Assembly (NCBI GenBank): GCA_024235755.1
Contig: JACKLV010000008.1
Span: 75,119 to 139,118 of the forward strand
Direction: 5' to 3'
DNA length: 64,000 nucleotides
Source: Burkholderiales bacterium
GTDB taxonomy: Bacteria > Pseudomonadota > Gammaproteobacteria > Burkholderiales > Nitrosomonadaceae
Part shown: positions 53,292 through 62,448 of the stretch, in pieces
Numbering within the stretch: position 1 is the stretch's first letter
How the letters are laid out: each line of letters begins with the position of its first letter
Made by a program: the position numbers and the translations under genes
Notes under the pieces: generated by a model
Told to the model about the DNA's origin: nothing
Seen by the model: the letters and a program-made list of their open reading frames with translations, nothing else
Databases searched by the model: none

Positions 53292-53503
53292 TGGCTCACC
53301 TCCTTTTCTGCCGCCAGCCAGTCGTCCAGTTCGTATCCGGGCGTAAAGCCGCGACTGAGTGCTTTAAAATAGGCTGCCTCTCTGATTCGGGATTCGGAAT
53401 CCGGCGGAAAATCGCCAGCCTGGGTTTTGGATCTCCGGGAGCGTTTTGCAACCGGTTTGGCAGTTGACTTACTGCCAGGATTTTGAGGCTTGATTTCTGC
53501 CAT
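53288..53503 (-). CDS. DUF2934 family small protein
   Basis: A 71-residue protein starting MAEIKPQNPGSKS with AGGAG upstream (complement near 53515-53520). The first half is basic and Ser/Lys/Arg-rich (KPVAKRSRRSKTQ), and the end, ESRIREAAYFKALSRGF then GYELDDWLAAEKEV, is the DUF2934 domain, a short domain common in soil and freshwater proteobacteria. The open frame reaches 53656 but the upstream part is not protein-like. It is coupled to the PAS-like gene and divergent from the FixL-like kinase. Confidence 0.75.
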   Translation of the reverse strand: MAEIKPQNPGSKSTAKPVAKRSRRSKTQAGDFPPDSESRIREAAYFKALSRGFTPGYELDDWLAAEKEVSQ

Positions 53504-53745
53504 ATTATCCAATTCTCCTAAATTTCGAGTGGATTGATTTTCTTTTAATCTGTTTTGTTGACATTCAATAAGAAAATATGACCGGATTTTTTTATTTTTA
53601 TTAGCTTGCGTAATGAGTCTAGCAAAATGGAGATAAAAGAAAATACGTATTGACACGTACGTGTTTACCCTTATATGGTTCGATTAATCCAGCGTATAAA
53701 CAGGTAGAACACAATGGTATGTCTGTTGGTATTTTTAAGGCATAT

Positions 53746-55275
53746 ATGACGAATCATCCACCAAGTTCCGAATATTCTTCGCATGATCCTCTGGACGGAA
53801 TCAGTTTTCGCGCGTTATTTGATGCCGCGTTTGAAGCCATGTTGCTGGTGGATGCGGCGGGGCGTATCGTACTGGCCAACTATACGGCGCAAAGTGTGTT
53901 TGAATATTCTCTGGATGAGCTGCACGGCAGAGAGATTGAAATGCTTCTGCCCGAACGCTACCGCGAACACCATCGGCAGTACCGCAAAATATATCTTGTC
54001 GAGCCCTGCAAGCGGTTTATGGGCAATGCCTGTGAGCTGACACTCTTGAAGCGCAGCGGCCAGGAACTGGGCGTCCGAGTCAGCCTGAATCCCATCACGG
54101 TAGAATCTCAGGTTTTTATACTGGTGACTGTCCATGCCCTGGACCGGCGGCGTCAGGCGGAATTGGCGTTGCAGGCAAGTGAAGAACGTTTACGGTTGAT
54201 TCAGCAGGCTGCCGGTGCGGGTATATTTGATATCGATTGTATGAACGATCGAGTCTATTGTGATGAACGCATGTGCGCGCTTTTGGGAAACAAGGCCGGA
54301 GAAATCATGGTGTTGGAAAAATTCTTCGGTTTGATCCACCCCGATGATCGCGCGAAGTGCCGGGCAATATTCGATGAAACGATTGACTTGCCGGCACATG
54401 GCAGATGTCGTGGGGAGTTTCGAATTGCGCAACCGCCCGAGCATACTGAATGCTGGATTGCGATTTTGGGACAGGCTCAGTTTGAAAGTGGTAAGGCAAA
54501 ACGTATAGTCGGTATTGCACGTGATATTACGGAACGTAAATTGCTTGAACAAACGCTTCAGCAACAGCGAAATGAGACCGAAGCATTATTCAGCCAGCAG
54601 GTTGCCATCATCACCGCATCCGCGATTGCACATGAGATCAATTCGCCGTTGACGGCTATTTCCGCTTACAGTGAAGTTGCGCAACACGCCTTAGGTGTGA
54701 CGCCGATTGATTGCGATAGAGCGAAAGAAGCGCTCGACGGGTGTGTCCAGCAGGCGCAGCAAGCCGGAGAGAAGCTTTATGAGTTAATCGGTTTCCTACA
54801 AAGCCGCGAGGTGCGGACAGAAGCGCTGAGTTTGAACCGTGTTGTGGAAGATGCTTTGCTGCAAGTGCATAGTGACGGTTATGGAGCGTTTCATCTTGTG
54901 CTGGATCTGATGCCGGACCTTCCTCCGGTGAAGGCGAACAAAATTCAGATACAAAGAGTGCTGGTGAATTTGATCAGAAATGCGGTGGAGGCCATGCGGG
55001 AGGCAAATACTGTGAGTTCAGAAATCGCCATTACTGTAAAAACATTGCTAGGGGAAAATATGGCGATTGTAACAATCAAGGATAATGGTCCGGGTATAGA
55101 CCAGCATACAATCAGTCGTATATTTGATCCTTTTTTTACCACGAAACCCACAGGATTTGGTGTGGGTCTGTCGATCAGCAGGGCGTTGATCGAAGCCAAC
55201 GGCGGACAGCTCTGGATTGATCCCGATTTCCGGCAAGGGGCGCGATTTTATTTTACGTTGCCTTACGCATCATGA
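53746..55275 (+). CDS. FixL-like PAS sensor histidine kinase
   Basis: A soluble kinase of about 509 residues. It contains two PAS domains (FDAAFEAMLLVDAAGRIVLA; then ERLRLIQQAAGAGIFDIDC with a PAC-like GIARDITERK), a HisKA H-box (ASAIAHEINSPLTAISAY), the N-box LVNLIRNAVEAMREA, DNGPGI and GVGLSISRALIEANGG. In the first PAS the segment aligned with the FixL haem-binding His reads EPCKRFMG, so no haem His is evident and oxygen sensing is not supported. ATG 53746 with AAGG five bases upstream is preferred; longer frames are open upstream. It is coupled to the FixJ-like regulator by an ATGA overlap. Confidence 0.88.
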   Translation: MTNHPPSSEYSSHDPLDGISFRALFDAAFEAMLLVDAAGRIVLANYTAQSVFEYSLDELHGREIEMLLPERYREHHRQYRKIYLVEPCKRFMGNACELTLLKRSGQELGVRVSLNPITVESQVFILVTVHALDRRRQAELALQASEERLRLIQQAAGAGIFDIDCMNDRVYCDERMCALLGNKAGEIMVLEKFFGLIHPDDRAKCRAIFDETIDLPAHGRCRGEFRIAQPPEHTECWIAILGQAQFESGKAKRIVGIARDITERKLLEQTLQQQRNETEALFSQQVAIITASAIAHEINSPLTAISAYSEVAQHALGVTPIDCDRAKEALDGCVQQAQQAGEKLYELIGFLQSREVRTEALSLNRVVEDALLQVHSDGYGAFHLVLDLMPDLPPVKANKIQIQRVLVNLIRNAVEAMREANTVSSEIAITVKTLLGENMAIVTIKDNGPGIDQHTISRIFDPFFTTKPTGFGVGLSISRALIEANGGQLWIDPDFRQGARFYFTLPYAS

Positions 55276-55907
55276 CTGCCGGCAATTATACCGTTTTTAT
55301 TATCGATGACGATGCCGCGGTTTGCCATTCCCTGATGCTGATGATCGAACAGGAAGGTATTTCCGTACAGGTATTCGACAGTGCTGAAGCTTTTCTCAAG
55401 CAATATGATCCGGACAGTAAAGGCTGTATTGTTGCCGATATCAATATGCCTGGTATGAATGGCCTGCAGCTTCAGGAGATACTTAACAACCGTGGAGGTG
55501 TGTTGCCGGTAATTTTTCTGACTGGATACGGCACTATTCCTCAAAGCGTCAAAGCGATAAAAGCCGGCGCACTGGATTTCCTGACCAAACCGGTTACCCG
55601 CGCCAAGCTGGCTGCAGGCATTCGTTCTGCGTTTTCCGAATGCGAAAAACAACAACTGACGGACAAACATCACCGTAAAGCGAAAAATTTCCTATCAAAA
55701 TTAACCGAACGTGAAAAGGAAGTCATAGTGCTGGTCGTTCAGGGACTTTCCAATAAGGAAATCGCAACCAGTCTGGGTATTAGTCATCGAACCGTTGAAA
55801 TTCACAGAAGCCATATTATGCACAAGTCGGGCGCTACGAGTCTTCTGGAGCTGGTACAGATTGTGAATGATGCTGACTTGAATGAACAGAATCTTTCAAA
55901 TGGATAG
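55272..55907 (+). CDS. FixJ-like response regulator
   Basis: The 211-residue product has a FixJ-type receiver (FIIDDDAAVCHSLMLMIEQ; phospho-acceptor Asp in CIVADINMPGMNGL; FLTGYG; FLTKPV) and a LuxR-type helix-turn-helix (LTEREKEVIVLVVQGLSNK, then ISHRTVEIHRSHIMHK). It is the output partner of the overlapping PAS kinase. Targets are not evident. A hairpin follows about 30 bases after the stop. Confidence 0.94.
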   Translation: MTAGNYTVFIIDDDAAVCHSLMLMIEQEGISVQVFDSAEAFLKQYDPDSKGCIVADINMPGMNGLQLQEILNNRGGVLPVIFLTGYGTIPQSVKAIKAGALDFLTKPVTRAKLAAGIRSAFSECEKQQLTDKHHRKAKNFLSKLTEREKEVIVLVVQGLSNKEIATSLGISHRTVEIHRSHIMHKSGATSLLELVQIVNDADLNEQNLSNG

Positions 55908-55934
55908 AGTAATGGGTAGAGTATTAAGCGATAA

Positions 55935-55971
55935 CTGATCGCGCAATCAACAATATTGGTGGCGCGATCAG
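55935..55971. terminator. Hairpin downstream of FixJ-like gene
   Basis: Ten-base arms CTGATCGCGC (55935-55944) and GCGCGATCAG (55962-55971) enclose a 17-base loop between two convergent genes. GC-rich and stable, but without a T-run, so bidirectional transcription stop is likely rather than proven. Confidence 0.55.
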
Positions 55972-56018
55972 CATTGATTGATTCCGGTGGTTGCGTTGCA
56001 GGCTAAGCCGGTGAAAAA

Positions 56019-56585
56019 TCAATCGTCGTCGTCATCATCATAACGGCGAGAGTAATCATCGTCGTCATATCGATGGTAATGTTTCATTTCCGCATTGTTT
56101 CCGGAGAAACCGACTCTCCAGTTATCCGAGTTTCCACGGCGATCCATATGCACGGTCAGGTACGATCCGTTATATTCAACGCACGGAATAATGAGCAGTC
56201 CACGTTCGATATCGACAGTTGAAATACATTTGTCCACAGTGACTGTTTTAATTTCAAAACAGTTGGATATATCAACCGTTACAGTATCGACAAAAGGATT
56301 GCCTTCGCTATCGAGTGGATGAATCGTGACAATGGCGTAGTGATGTTTGATCACAACATCGGTTGCGGTGCCAAGCAAGCCGGTTACATCGTTGCCGGCA
56401 GGATCGAGCAATGGCGGCGCTGAGCACTGATTAAGCGCGCCGGTATGCAAATCTTTAACGATTAAACCGCCATCAGCAATAAAAATACGGTCGCGTTTGA
56501 CGACTACTTGCTCCGCCCACGCAGTATTGATCACTGCAAATAAAACAATAAGAATAGATAATTGCCTGATTTTCAAATAATACAT
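56019..56585 (-). CDS. Secreted hypothetical protein with poly-Asp tail
   Basis: The 188-residue product starts MYYLKIRQLSILIVLFAVIN with AGGAG upstream and a signal peptide ending at AWA. The mature part is beta-rich (KRDRIFIADGGLIVKDLHT; VTVDISNCFEIKTVTVDK) with four or so cysteines, and the last 20 residues are HYHRYDDDDYSRRYDDDDDD, an extremely acidic tail that could bind calcium or other cations. No family was recognised. It is convergent with the FixJ-like gene. Confidence 0.65.
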   Translation of the reverse strand: MYYLKIRQLSILIVLFAVINTAWAEQVVVKRDRIFIADGGLIVKDLHTGALNQCSAPPLLDPAGNDVTGLLGTATDVVIKHHYAIVTIHPLDSEGNPFVDTVTVDISNCFEIKTVTVDKCISTVDIERGLLIIPCVEYNGSYLTVHMDRRGNSDNWRVGFSGNNAEMKHYHRYDDDDYSRRYDDDDDD

Positions 56586-56839
56586 TGTTTCACTCCTGAT
56601 AATTATTTTTCTTCGTTTGTTGCTGTTCTGAAAAAATGGTCGATGATATCTGTTCGCCAAGATCTTTTAAAAACAGAAGGTCATTTTAATCGTTAATTGA
56701 TACTTAGTCAGTACAAACAATCGTATATAGTGGCGAGCAAAAAATAATAGAAGTTTACTTTGCCTTAAGATAATTTTATATATTTGCAGGTAAAGGATTT
56801 TGATTAGTTTGTACATTGCCAGAGATAAGCAGAGGAAAA

Positions 56840-58513
56840 ATGAGAGTCAATTTACCGATTACCGATATCGAATACCCGATTGATGATGATACGTTGATTT
56901 TGTCGACCACTGATACCAAAGGTCGCCTAACCTATGTTAATCCGACATTTATCGAAGTGAGCGGATTCACAAAAGAAGAGCTCATCGGAAAAGCGCACAA
57001 TATCGTTCGTCACCCCGATATGCCGCCAGAAGCTTTTGAAGACTTATGGAAAACACTGAAAGCGGGTTTGCCCTGGACTGGTTTGGTCAAAAATCGCCGG
57101 AAAAATGGTGACTTTTACTGGGTGCTCGGTAATGCGACGCCTTTGATGGATAACGGCAAGATCACTGGCTATTTATCGGTACGTACCAAACCGCCACAAG
57201 GGGTGGTTGAAAAAACGGCGCCTATTTATCGTCAATTATTGGAAGGTAAGGCAAAAAACATCAAAGTTCAAAAGGGTAAAATTGTTCGCACTGATGTTGT
57301 CAGTAAAATCATGTCGTGTTTCAAAATGACAGTCAGTAAACGCATTGCCCTGTTTGCAGCGATCTCTGCATTATTGTTGTTGATCACCGATGGCATGGCC
57401 TGGTGGGGAATAACGCAAGGCACTGTACCTTCGGGGTTGAGCGGTACGCTAATTGGTCTGAAAATAGGCGGTATTGCGTTAATCGCGTTAATGACCGGTT
57501 ATCTGATAAAAAATACAATTTCTCCCCTAAGGCAAGCGATTAATATTGCCAATACGCTGGCTGCCGGTAATCTTGGCGAGCGAATTTCGTTGTCAAATCG
57601 TCATGATGAGTTTAGTGAACTGACTAATGCGCTTAGGCAAACGGGGATCAATTTAAGAGCAACGGTAGCGGATGTTCATTCCAATGCGTTGTCTGTGCGC
57701 CATGCAGCCCAGGATATTGCGGCTGGTAATTGGGATTTGTCCCAGCGTACTGAGGAACAGGCGTCTTCTCTGGAAGAGACATCTGCCAGCATGGAAGAAC
57801 TTACATCAACGGTCAATCACAACACGGATAATGCGCGGCAGGCTTGTCATCTTGCCGTGAGTTCCGGCCAAATAACGCAGCAGGGCGATGCGATGATGCA
57901 AAATGCCATTGCAAAAATGTCTTCGATAAGTGATAGCTCCAGTCAAATCGCGAATATTATCAATGTGATTAATGAAATCGCTTTTCAAACCAATATTCTT
58001 GCGTTAAATGCCGCTGTTGAAGCTGCGCGTGCTGGCGAACACGGCCGGGGTTTTGCGGTCGTCGCTTCTGAAGTACGTAATTTGGCTCAAAGAAGCGCTA
58101 CTGCCGCAAAAGATATTAAGAGTCTAATCGATGGTTCAATTAAGAATGTCGATGAGGGTGCGGTGTTAATCAATCAAATGGGTACAACCATGAAAGAGAT
58201 AGCCAATTCTATCAATCGCGTCACTCATGTTATGACGGAAATTGCCGAAGCGTCACGCGAACAGAATTCGGGTATCGAACAAGTGAACCAGGCTGTAGCG
58301 CAAATGGATCAGGTAACGCAACAAAATGCAGCCCTGGTTGAAGAATCCGCTGCAGCTGCGGATACGCTCAGACAACAAGCAGTGGAGCTCGAAGGTGCAA
58401 TTTCGATCTTTAAAATCGGACAAACCGCAAGTAATAACGCCGGTATTGTCCGGTTGCCATCTGACAACGCTGACCAGCAAGATGATGATTACCCAAAAAC
58501 CAAGGTGGCATAA
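56840..58513 (+). CDS. Aer-like PAS methyl-accepting chemotaxis protein
   Basis: The 557-residue product starts MRVNLPITDIEYPID with AGAGGAAAA upstream. Residues 10-110 are a PAS domain with the Aer pattern (VNPTFIEVSGFTKEELIG, HNIVRHPDMPPEAFEDLW, DFYWVLGNATPL), which in Aer binds FAD. Two membrane helices follow near residues 165-215 with almost no periplasmic loop, then HAMP-like sequence and an MCP signalling domain (EIAFQTNILALNAAVEAAR, GRGFAVVASEVRNLAQRSA). A redox or aerotaxis receptor is the most likely role, matching the flagellar genes in the window. Confidence 0.92.
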   Translation: MRVNLPITDIEYPIDDDTLILSTTDTKGRLTYVNPTFIEVSGFTKEELIGKAHNIVRHPDMPPEAFEDLWKTLKAGLPWTGLVKNRRKNGDFYWVLGNATPLMDNGKITGYLSVRTKPPQGVVEKTAPIYRQLLEGKAKNIKVQKGKIVRTDVVSKIMSCFKMTVSKRIALFAAISALLLLITDGMAWWGITQGTVPSGLSGTLIGLKIGGIALIALMTGYLIKNTISPLRQAINIANTLAAGNLGERISLSNRHDEFSELTNALRQTGINLRATVADVHSNALSVRHAAQDIAAGNWDLSQRTEEQASSLEETSASMEELTSTVNHNTDNARQACHLAVSSGQITQQGDAMMQNAIAKMSSISDSSSQIANIINVINEIAFQTNILALNAAVEAARAGEHGRGFAVVASEVRNLAQRSATAAKDIKSLIDGSIKNVDEGAVLINQMGTTMKEIANSINRVTHVMTEIAEASREQNSGIEQVNQAVAQMDQVTQQNAALVEESAAAADTLRQQAVELEGAISIFKIGQTASNNAGIVRLPSDNADQQDDDYPKTKVA

Positions 58514-58634
58514 AAGAAGTTGACTGATTGAAAAAATCTCACTGACCGGGAGAGTTTTTTGTTGAATCATTCTGCTAAATCCCTTAACCGGCCTTATACA
58601 TCAAGAAAAAGTGGCTTGTTGCGTGACAAACCAT

Positions 58635-58670
58635 TGAAAAGCCTGCTTTCCAGTAAAAAAAGCATTTTCA
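58635..58670. terminator. Imperfect hairpin between convergent chemoreceptor and MFS genes
   Basis: TGAAAA (58635-58640) with TTTTCA (58665-58670), and GCTTT (58645-58649) with AAAGC (58659-58663), form an interrupted stem. It overlaps the stop region of the minus-strand MFS gene. Weak, reported with low confidence. Confidence 0.3.
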
Positions 58671-59987
58671 GGTTCTGACGGTTTTAGGGTCGTGTTTTGC
58701 CGCTTGTTGCCCGCGGATCACGTTAACGCGGGTCAGAATCAACAAGCCGATAATGAAATAACTGCCGGTAATCAGCATTGCGAGCCGGTGATCGCCCTGA
58801 GAAACCCAGCTGACCCAGCCATAGGTGAGGGGGCCCAAAATGGAAGACAGTTTGACCGCAAGACCCCAGAGTCCGAAGAATTCGGCTCGACGGGAGACCG
58901 GGCTGAACAAGCCCACTAACGCGCGTCCGGCGGACTGGGAAGCGCCAAGGCACAGTCCGGCAAGATTTGCAGCAGCCCAGAACATCGCGCGGTCTTCGGC
59001 AAACCATGCCATGAGTATCATGATAATCCAACCGACGAGTGTCAATGCGATGGTCAGCAAATGACCGAGTTTGTCCTGAATATGGCCGAAAGCGAATGCG
59101 CCCAGTGCTGCGGTAATGTTGACCAGCAACACCAGCAGTAGCGTTTCTTGTGTATCGAATCCCATGGCCTGCTGCGCGTAAATGGCAGCCAGCGCAATGA
59201 CGGTCTGAATACCGGCCTGATAAAACACCAGGCAAATCAGAAAACGCATTAAATCCTGGTAATGGCGTACATGATCCAGCGTATCTCTTAGCCGCGAAAA
59301 AGATTCGTAAACGATATGATGTCCATACCGATGCGGTTGCGGTTGTGCGCGTTCCTTGAGATAGATAAATGTCGGCAGGCTGGCAATGGCAAAAATAACG
59401 GCTGTGATCACCATCGTGACGGGAATGTATTGACTGGTTTCGTGACCGTGCGCTTGTGCCCAGGTGACGTACGCGAGACAACACCCCAATGTAAACAGCC
59501 CGCCCAGATAACCCAATCCCCAGCCCCAGCCGGATACTTTGCCAATCGATTCGTTTTTTGCCAATTCCGGCAGGAACGCGGCAATCAGGTTTTCACCACT
59601 GCCAAAAAAGAAATTGGTCAGAATAATTAATGTGACGGCCAGCCATAAATCCCCCGGTTCGGCAAGACACAGCAAAGCGGTAAAAACCACACAGCCTGCC
59701 GTCGTGGCAAGCAATAACGGTTTTTTTACCGCGTATGCATCGGCATAAGCGCCTAGTGCGGGCGCAGTCAATATAACGAGCAGGTATGAAACGGCGAGCG
59801 CCGCAGTCCACGCAAATGTGCCCCAGTCTTCATTGTTTGCAATGACCGCGACAAAATACGCATTAAAAATTGCGGTAATCACGACAGTGGTATAGCCCGA
59901 ATTGGCAAAATCGAACATCGCCCACGACCAGACTTCGCGTCGCGAGACGCCTTCATTGAAATGGGGTGATTGTGGATTGGTTTTCAA
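58668..59987 (-). CDS. MFS transporter, UMF1/Atg22-like
   Basis: The 439-residue product has 11-12 predicted membrane helices. The N-terminal REVWSWAMFDFANSGYTTVV is the signature of the UMF1 (Atg22-like) family, and FGSGENLIAAFLPELA and SAGRALVGLFSPVSRRAEFFG are also typical. Yeast Atg22 exports amino acids from the vacuole; bacterial members are uncharacterised. It stands alone on the minus strand. Confidence 0.88.
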   Translation of the reverse strand: MKTNPQSPHFNEGVSRREVWSWAMFDFANSGYTTVVITAIFNAYFVAVIANNEDWGTFAWTAALAVSYLLVILTAPALGAYADAYAVKKPLLLATTAGCVVFTALLCLAEPGDLWLAVTLIILTNFFFGSGENLIAAFLPELAKNESIGKVSGWGWGLGYLGGLFTLGCCLAYVTWAQAHGHETSQYIPVTMVITAVIFAIASLPTFIYLKERAQPQPHRYGHHIVYESFSRLRDTLDHVRHYQDLMRFLICLVFYQAGIQTVIALAAIYAQQAMGFDTQETLLLVLLVNITAALGAFAFGHIQDKLGHLLTIALTLVGWIIMILMAWFAEDRAMFWAAANLAGLCLGASQSAGRALVGLFSPVSRRAEFFGLWGLAVKLSSILGPLTYGWVSWVSQGDHRLAMLITGSYFIIGLLILTRVNVIRGQQAAKHDPKTVRT

Positions 59988-60399
59988 ACGTGTGCGTGTT
60001 TAGTTGACCATAGCCCAGGCGGATACTCTGTCGACTAGATAATGATGAGCACCACTCTCGCTGCTTCCAATGATAACTTAATTGATTGTTCGCCAGTACT
60101 GTCCATTTAGTATTGTTGGTGAGTGCTACCGTGGCGTTATGCAGTAAAACACAGTACGTATGAAAGGGCTGTTTCCTATTCAAGTACTGTTATGCGACTG
60201 TAGGACATAGGAGTAGCTCCCTGTGAGCGAGTTTGTCAGCGCCTTTGGGCTGCATTGAACCTTTGGCACTTTGGCAATTGAAGGTATTGCTTGAAGGCAT
60301 ACCTTGCCATTACATTGACAAGCTTACAGTTTGTTCAAAATAGGCTAAGTCACTTCTGAACAGGTAAAAAACATGCAAAAAAGCCAGAGTTGCAGTATA
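59988..60399. other. Intergenic region, 412 bases
   Basis: No gene is supported. A short inverted repeat AAGGTAT/ATACCTT lies at 60281-60305 and the trinucleotide pattern CTTTGG recurs three times nearby. The 76-codon minus-strand frame overlapping the MFS start lacks an RBS and family similarity. Confidence 0.4.
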
Positions 60400-60741
60400 T
60401 CACTTTGTCAGTCCATTTCTGACTTTGTCCGCTTCAGCGTTAACCCGATTGATTTCAGCCTGCAACCGGGCCTGTGCTTGATTGGCCGTGCTGGTAATGC
60501 GTTCATTATCGGCATTGGCTTCTTTAACCATGCAAGCATGGTATTCCAAAGCGCGATCCTGCCAGGCATTTATCGCATCAACGCTGCGATTGAAATTATC
60601 GATATTGGTTTTATCAATTGTGGGGGTTTCCGGTTCTGCACCGCAGTGTGTAGGGGTCCAGTTGCCGTTGACAAGGGTGCCGGCACTGACGGAAGTCTGT
60701 GCCAGTATCAGCACAGCAAAAATTGCAATGGTTTGTTTCAT
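60400..60741 (-). CDS. Small secreted hypothetical protein
   Basis: A 113-residue protein with a clear signal peptide (MKQTIAIFAVLILAQTSVSA) and AGGCG just upstream of the ATG. The mature part has two cysteines (THCGAEPET; EYHACMVKEAN) and a C-terminal helical, Ala/Glu/Asn-rich segment (NQAQARLQAEINRVNAEAD). No family was recognised. The gene is on its own between a non-coding stretch and a possible gene remnant. Confidence 0.65.
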   Translation of the reverse strand: MKQTIAIFAVLILAQTSVSAGTLVNGNWTPTHCGAEPETPTIDKTNIDNFNRSVDAINAWQDRALEYHACMVKEANADNERITSTANQAQARLQAEINRVNAEADKVRNGLTK

Positions 60742-60794
60742 AAGTAATCGCCTCCAAAAAATAATATGCTTTAGATCGTGTATATCTGTATAGC

Positions 60795-60947
60795 TTAATT
60801 TATCCGGTACTCGTTAAAAATCAGTGTGTAGATGTCGTACGCCAGCAGTGCATAAAACGCATCCAGATGATGCTCAATCCTTGCAATGGTTTCCACTTGT
60901 TGTAACGATCGATCATCGTGTATTTCAAAATCCGGCCATGTTTCCAC
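60795..60947 (-). pseudogene. Possible gene fragment (50 codons)
   Basis: On the minus strand a frame from GTG 60947 to TAA 60795 encodes an acidic, protein-like sequence (DFEIHDDRSLQQVETIARI, then HHLDAFYALLAYDIYTLIF). A stop codon lies seven codons upstream in the same frame and no RBS is seen, so this may be the tail of a decayed gene, or chance. The rest of 60742-61031 shows nothing supportable. Confidence 0.25.
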
Positions 60948-61031
60948 AGTCCAAGCAAATCATTGATAATGGCTGTGGCTCCGGTTTTGTGGCAGCTAGC
61001 ATGCTAAATATTGCCGAAACACGGGTTGATG

Positions 61032-62159
61032 TCAGCCATAAAAATTCTCCTGAAACTGCTGCTGTATCCGTTCTATTTCCACCCTGTTATTTATCAACGC
61101 ATTGACACAATCGCTGTCTAGCTTTTCGCCGGCGAGTTGTTTGAGCAGATTGAATGCTTCATCGTTACTCCAGGCTTTTTTATATGGGCGTATGGATGTT
61201 AATGCATCAAATATGTCAGCAACAGCCACAATGCGTGCTTCAAGCGGAATTTCCACGCCTTTTTTGCCGCTGGGATAGCCACTGCCATTCATCGCTTCAT
61301 GATGGAATTCTGCGATATTCTTGAGCACATCGATTTGTTCAATGCAGTCGAGTCCAAAATTTGCAACAATCCCATCGATCATGGCTCTGCCAATGGAAGT
61401 GTGATTATTCATGATTTTTCGTTCTTTTTCGTCCAATGGTCCGGGTTTCAGCAAGATCGTATCCGGAATGGCAATTTTGCCGACATCGTGCAGCGGCGAA
61501 AACATGAAAATATGTTCTATATACGTATCATCCAGCTCATATTTTTCTGCGAGTGCTTGAGCGATAAGTCTGCTGTACCGTGACATGCGGTCTAGATGGC
61601 TGCCTGTTTCAGGATCGCGCATGTGGGTGATGTCGCTTGTGGTTTTGAGTGCTGCGTCCATGACGTTGAACATGCTCAATTCATTAATCACAATCAATGA
61701 AACCAGATGACCAAATATATCCAGATCTTTGAGCGTTTTTTCATCAAACACATCCGGCTTATATGAATTGAAAAATAAAAAACCGAAAAAACGGCCGCTA
61801 TGGAACATCGGCATGGTGTAACTTGCGGCATATCCCTGGCGGCCAACACGCCGGGTATGTTCATGCTTTCCGTGGTCAAAAGTAACAAGATTGTTGACTA
61901 CGCGCGGTTGCCCTTTATCCAGAATTTCCTTGAGCGATCCGGCATTCTCCAGCAAAGCTTCATAGTGTTTCAGTGGCTGGTCACCTCCGCTGCTATCAAT
62001 ATAGGTTTTCAAAATGCGGGTTTCGGGGTCGTACAGAGTTATGGCGATGCGTGCGATGAAGTCAAACTTCTCCATGATGACACGATGTGCACTGATAATT
62101 TTTTGTTTGAGCGGGAGGTGCTGATTTAATGCTTCAAGTGAATCTTTGTGATGAAACAT
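61032..62159 (-). CDS. GAF plus HD-GYP domain phosphodiesterase
   Basis: The 375-residue product has an N-terminal GAF-like domain (FIARIAITLYDPETRI; GYAASYTMPMFHSGRFFGF; about residues 20-160) and a C-terminal HD-GYP domain with RDPETGSHLDRMSRYSRL, SPLHDVGKIAIPD, and HHEAMNGSGYPSG; the HD metal ligands and the GYP signature are intact. Hydrolysis of cyclic di-GMP is expected, opposing the GGDEF enzyme at 12.5-13.8 kb. It is transcribed alone. Confidence 0.92.
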   Translation of the reverse strand: MFHHKDSLEALNQHLPLKQKIISAHRVIMEKFDFIARIAITLYDPETRILKTYIDSSGGDQPLKHYEALLENAGSLKEILDKGQPRVVNNLVTFDHGKHEHTRRVGRQGYAASYTMPMFHSGRFFGFLFFNSYKPDVFDEKTLKDLDIFGHLVSLIVINELSMFNVMDAALKTTSDITHMRDPETGSHLDRMSRYSRLIAQALAEKYELDDTYIEHIFMFSPLHDVGKIAIPDTILLKPGPLDEKERKIMNNHTSIGRAMIDGIVANFGLDCIEQIDVLKNIAEFHHEAMNGSGYPSGKKGVEIPLEARIVAVADIFDALTSIRPYKKAWSNDEAFNLLKQLAGEKLDSDCVNALINNRVEIERIQQQFQENFYG

Positions 62160-62448
62160 GATCGAGTGCCAGGCTTGTTCGCAAATTGAAGTTGTTCATA
62201 CTATAACGGAAGGCCGGTTTTCTTTTTTTAGATAAACAATATTTATTCCTGTTTGCTAATGAATTCACTTGAATTGAACAAGCAGCTAAGAATTATTTAT
62301 GAATGCTTGAATTCGGCGACGATGGCGATCAAACCTGTTACCAGACCAGTGCAGGGATAGACGAAGTCATTGTTAATGGTCGACAGCGGAATGAACAATC
62401 AACTACAATCGATTTGTCATTAACCGAAATGAAAAAAATAAATATCAA

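Noticed and set aside
59953..60183. 76-codon minus-strand frame overlapping the MFS transporter start
   Set aside because: No Shine-Dalgarno, overlaps a well-supported gene and matches no family.
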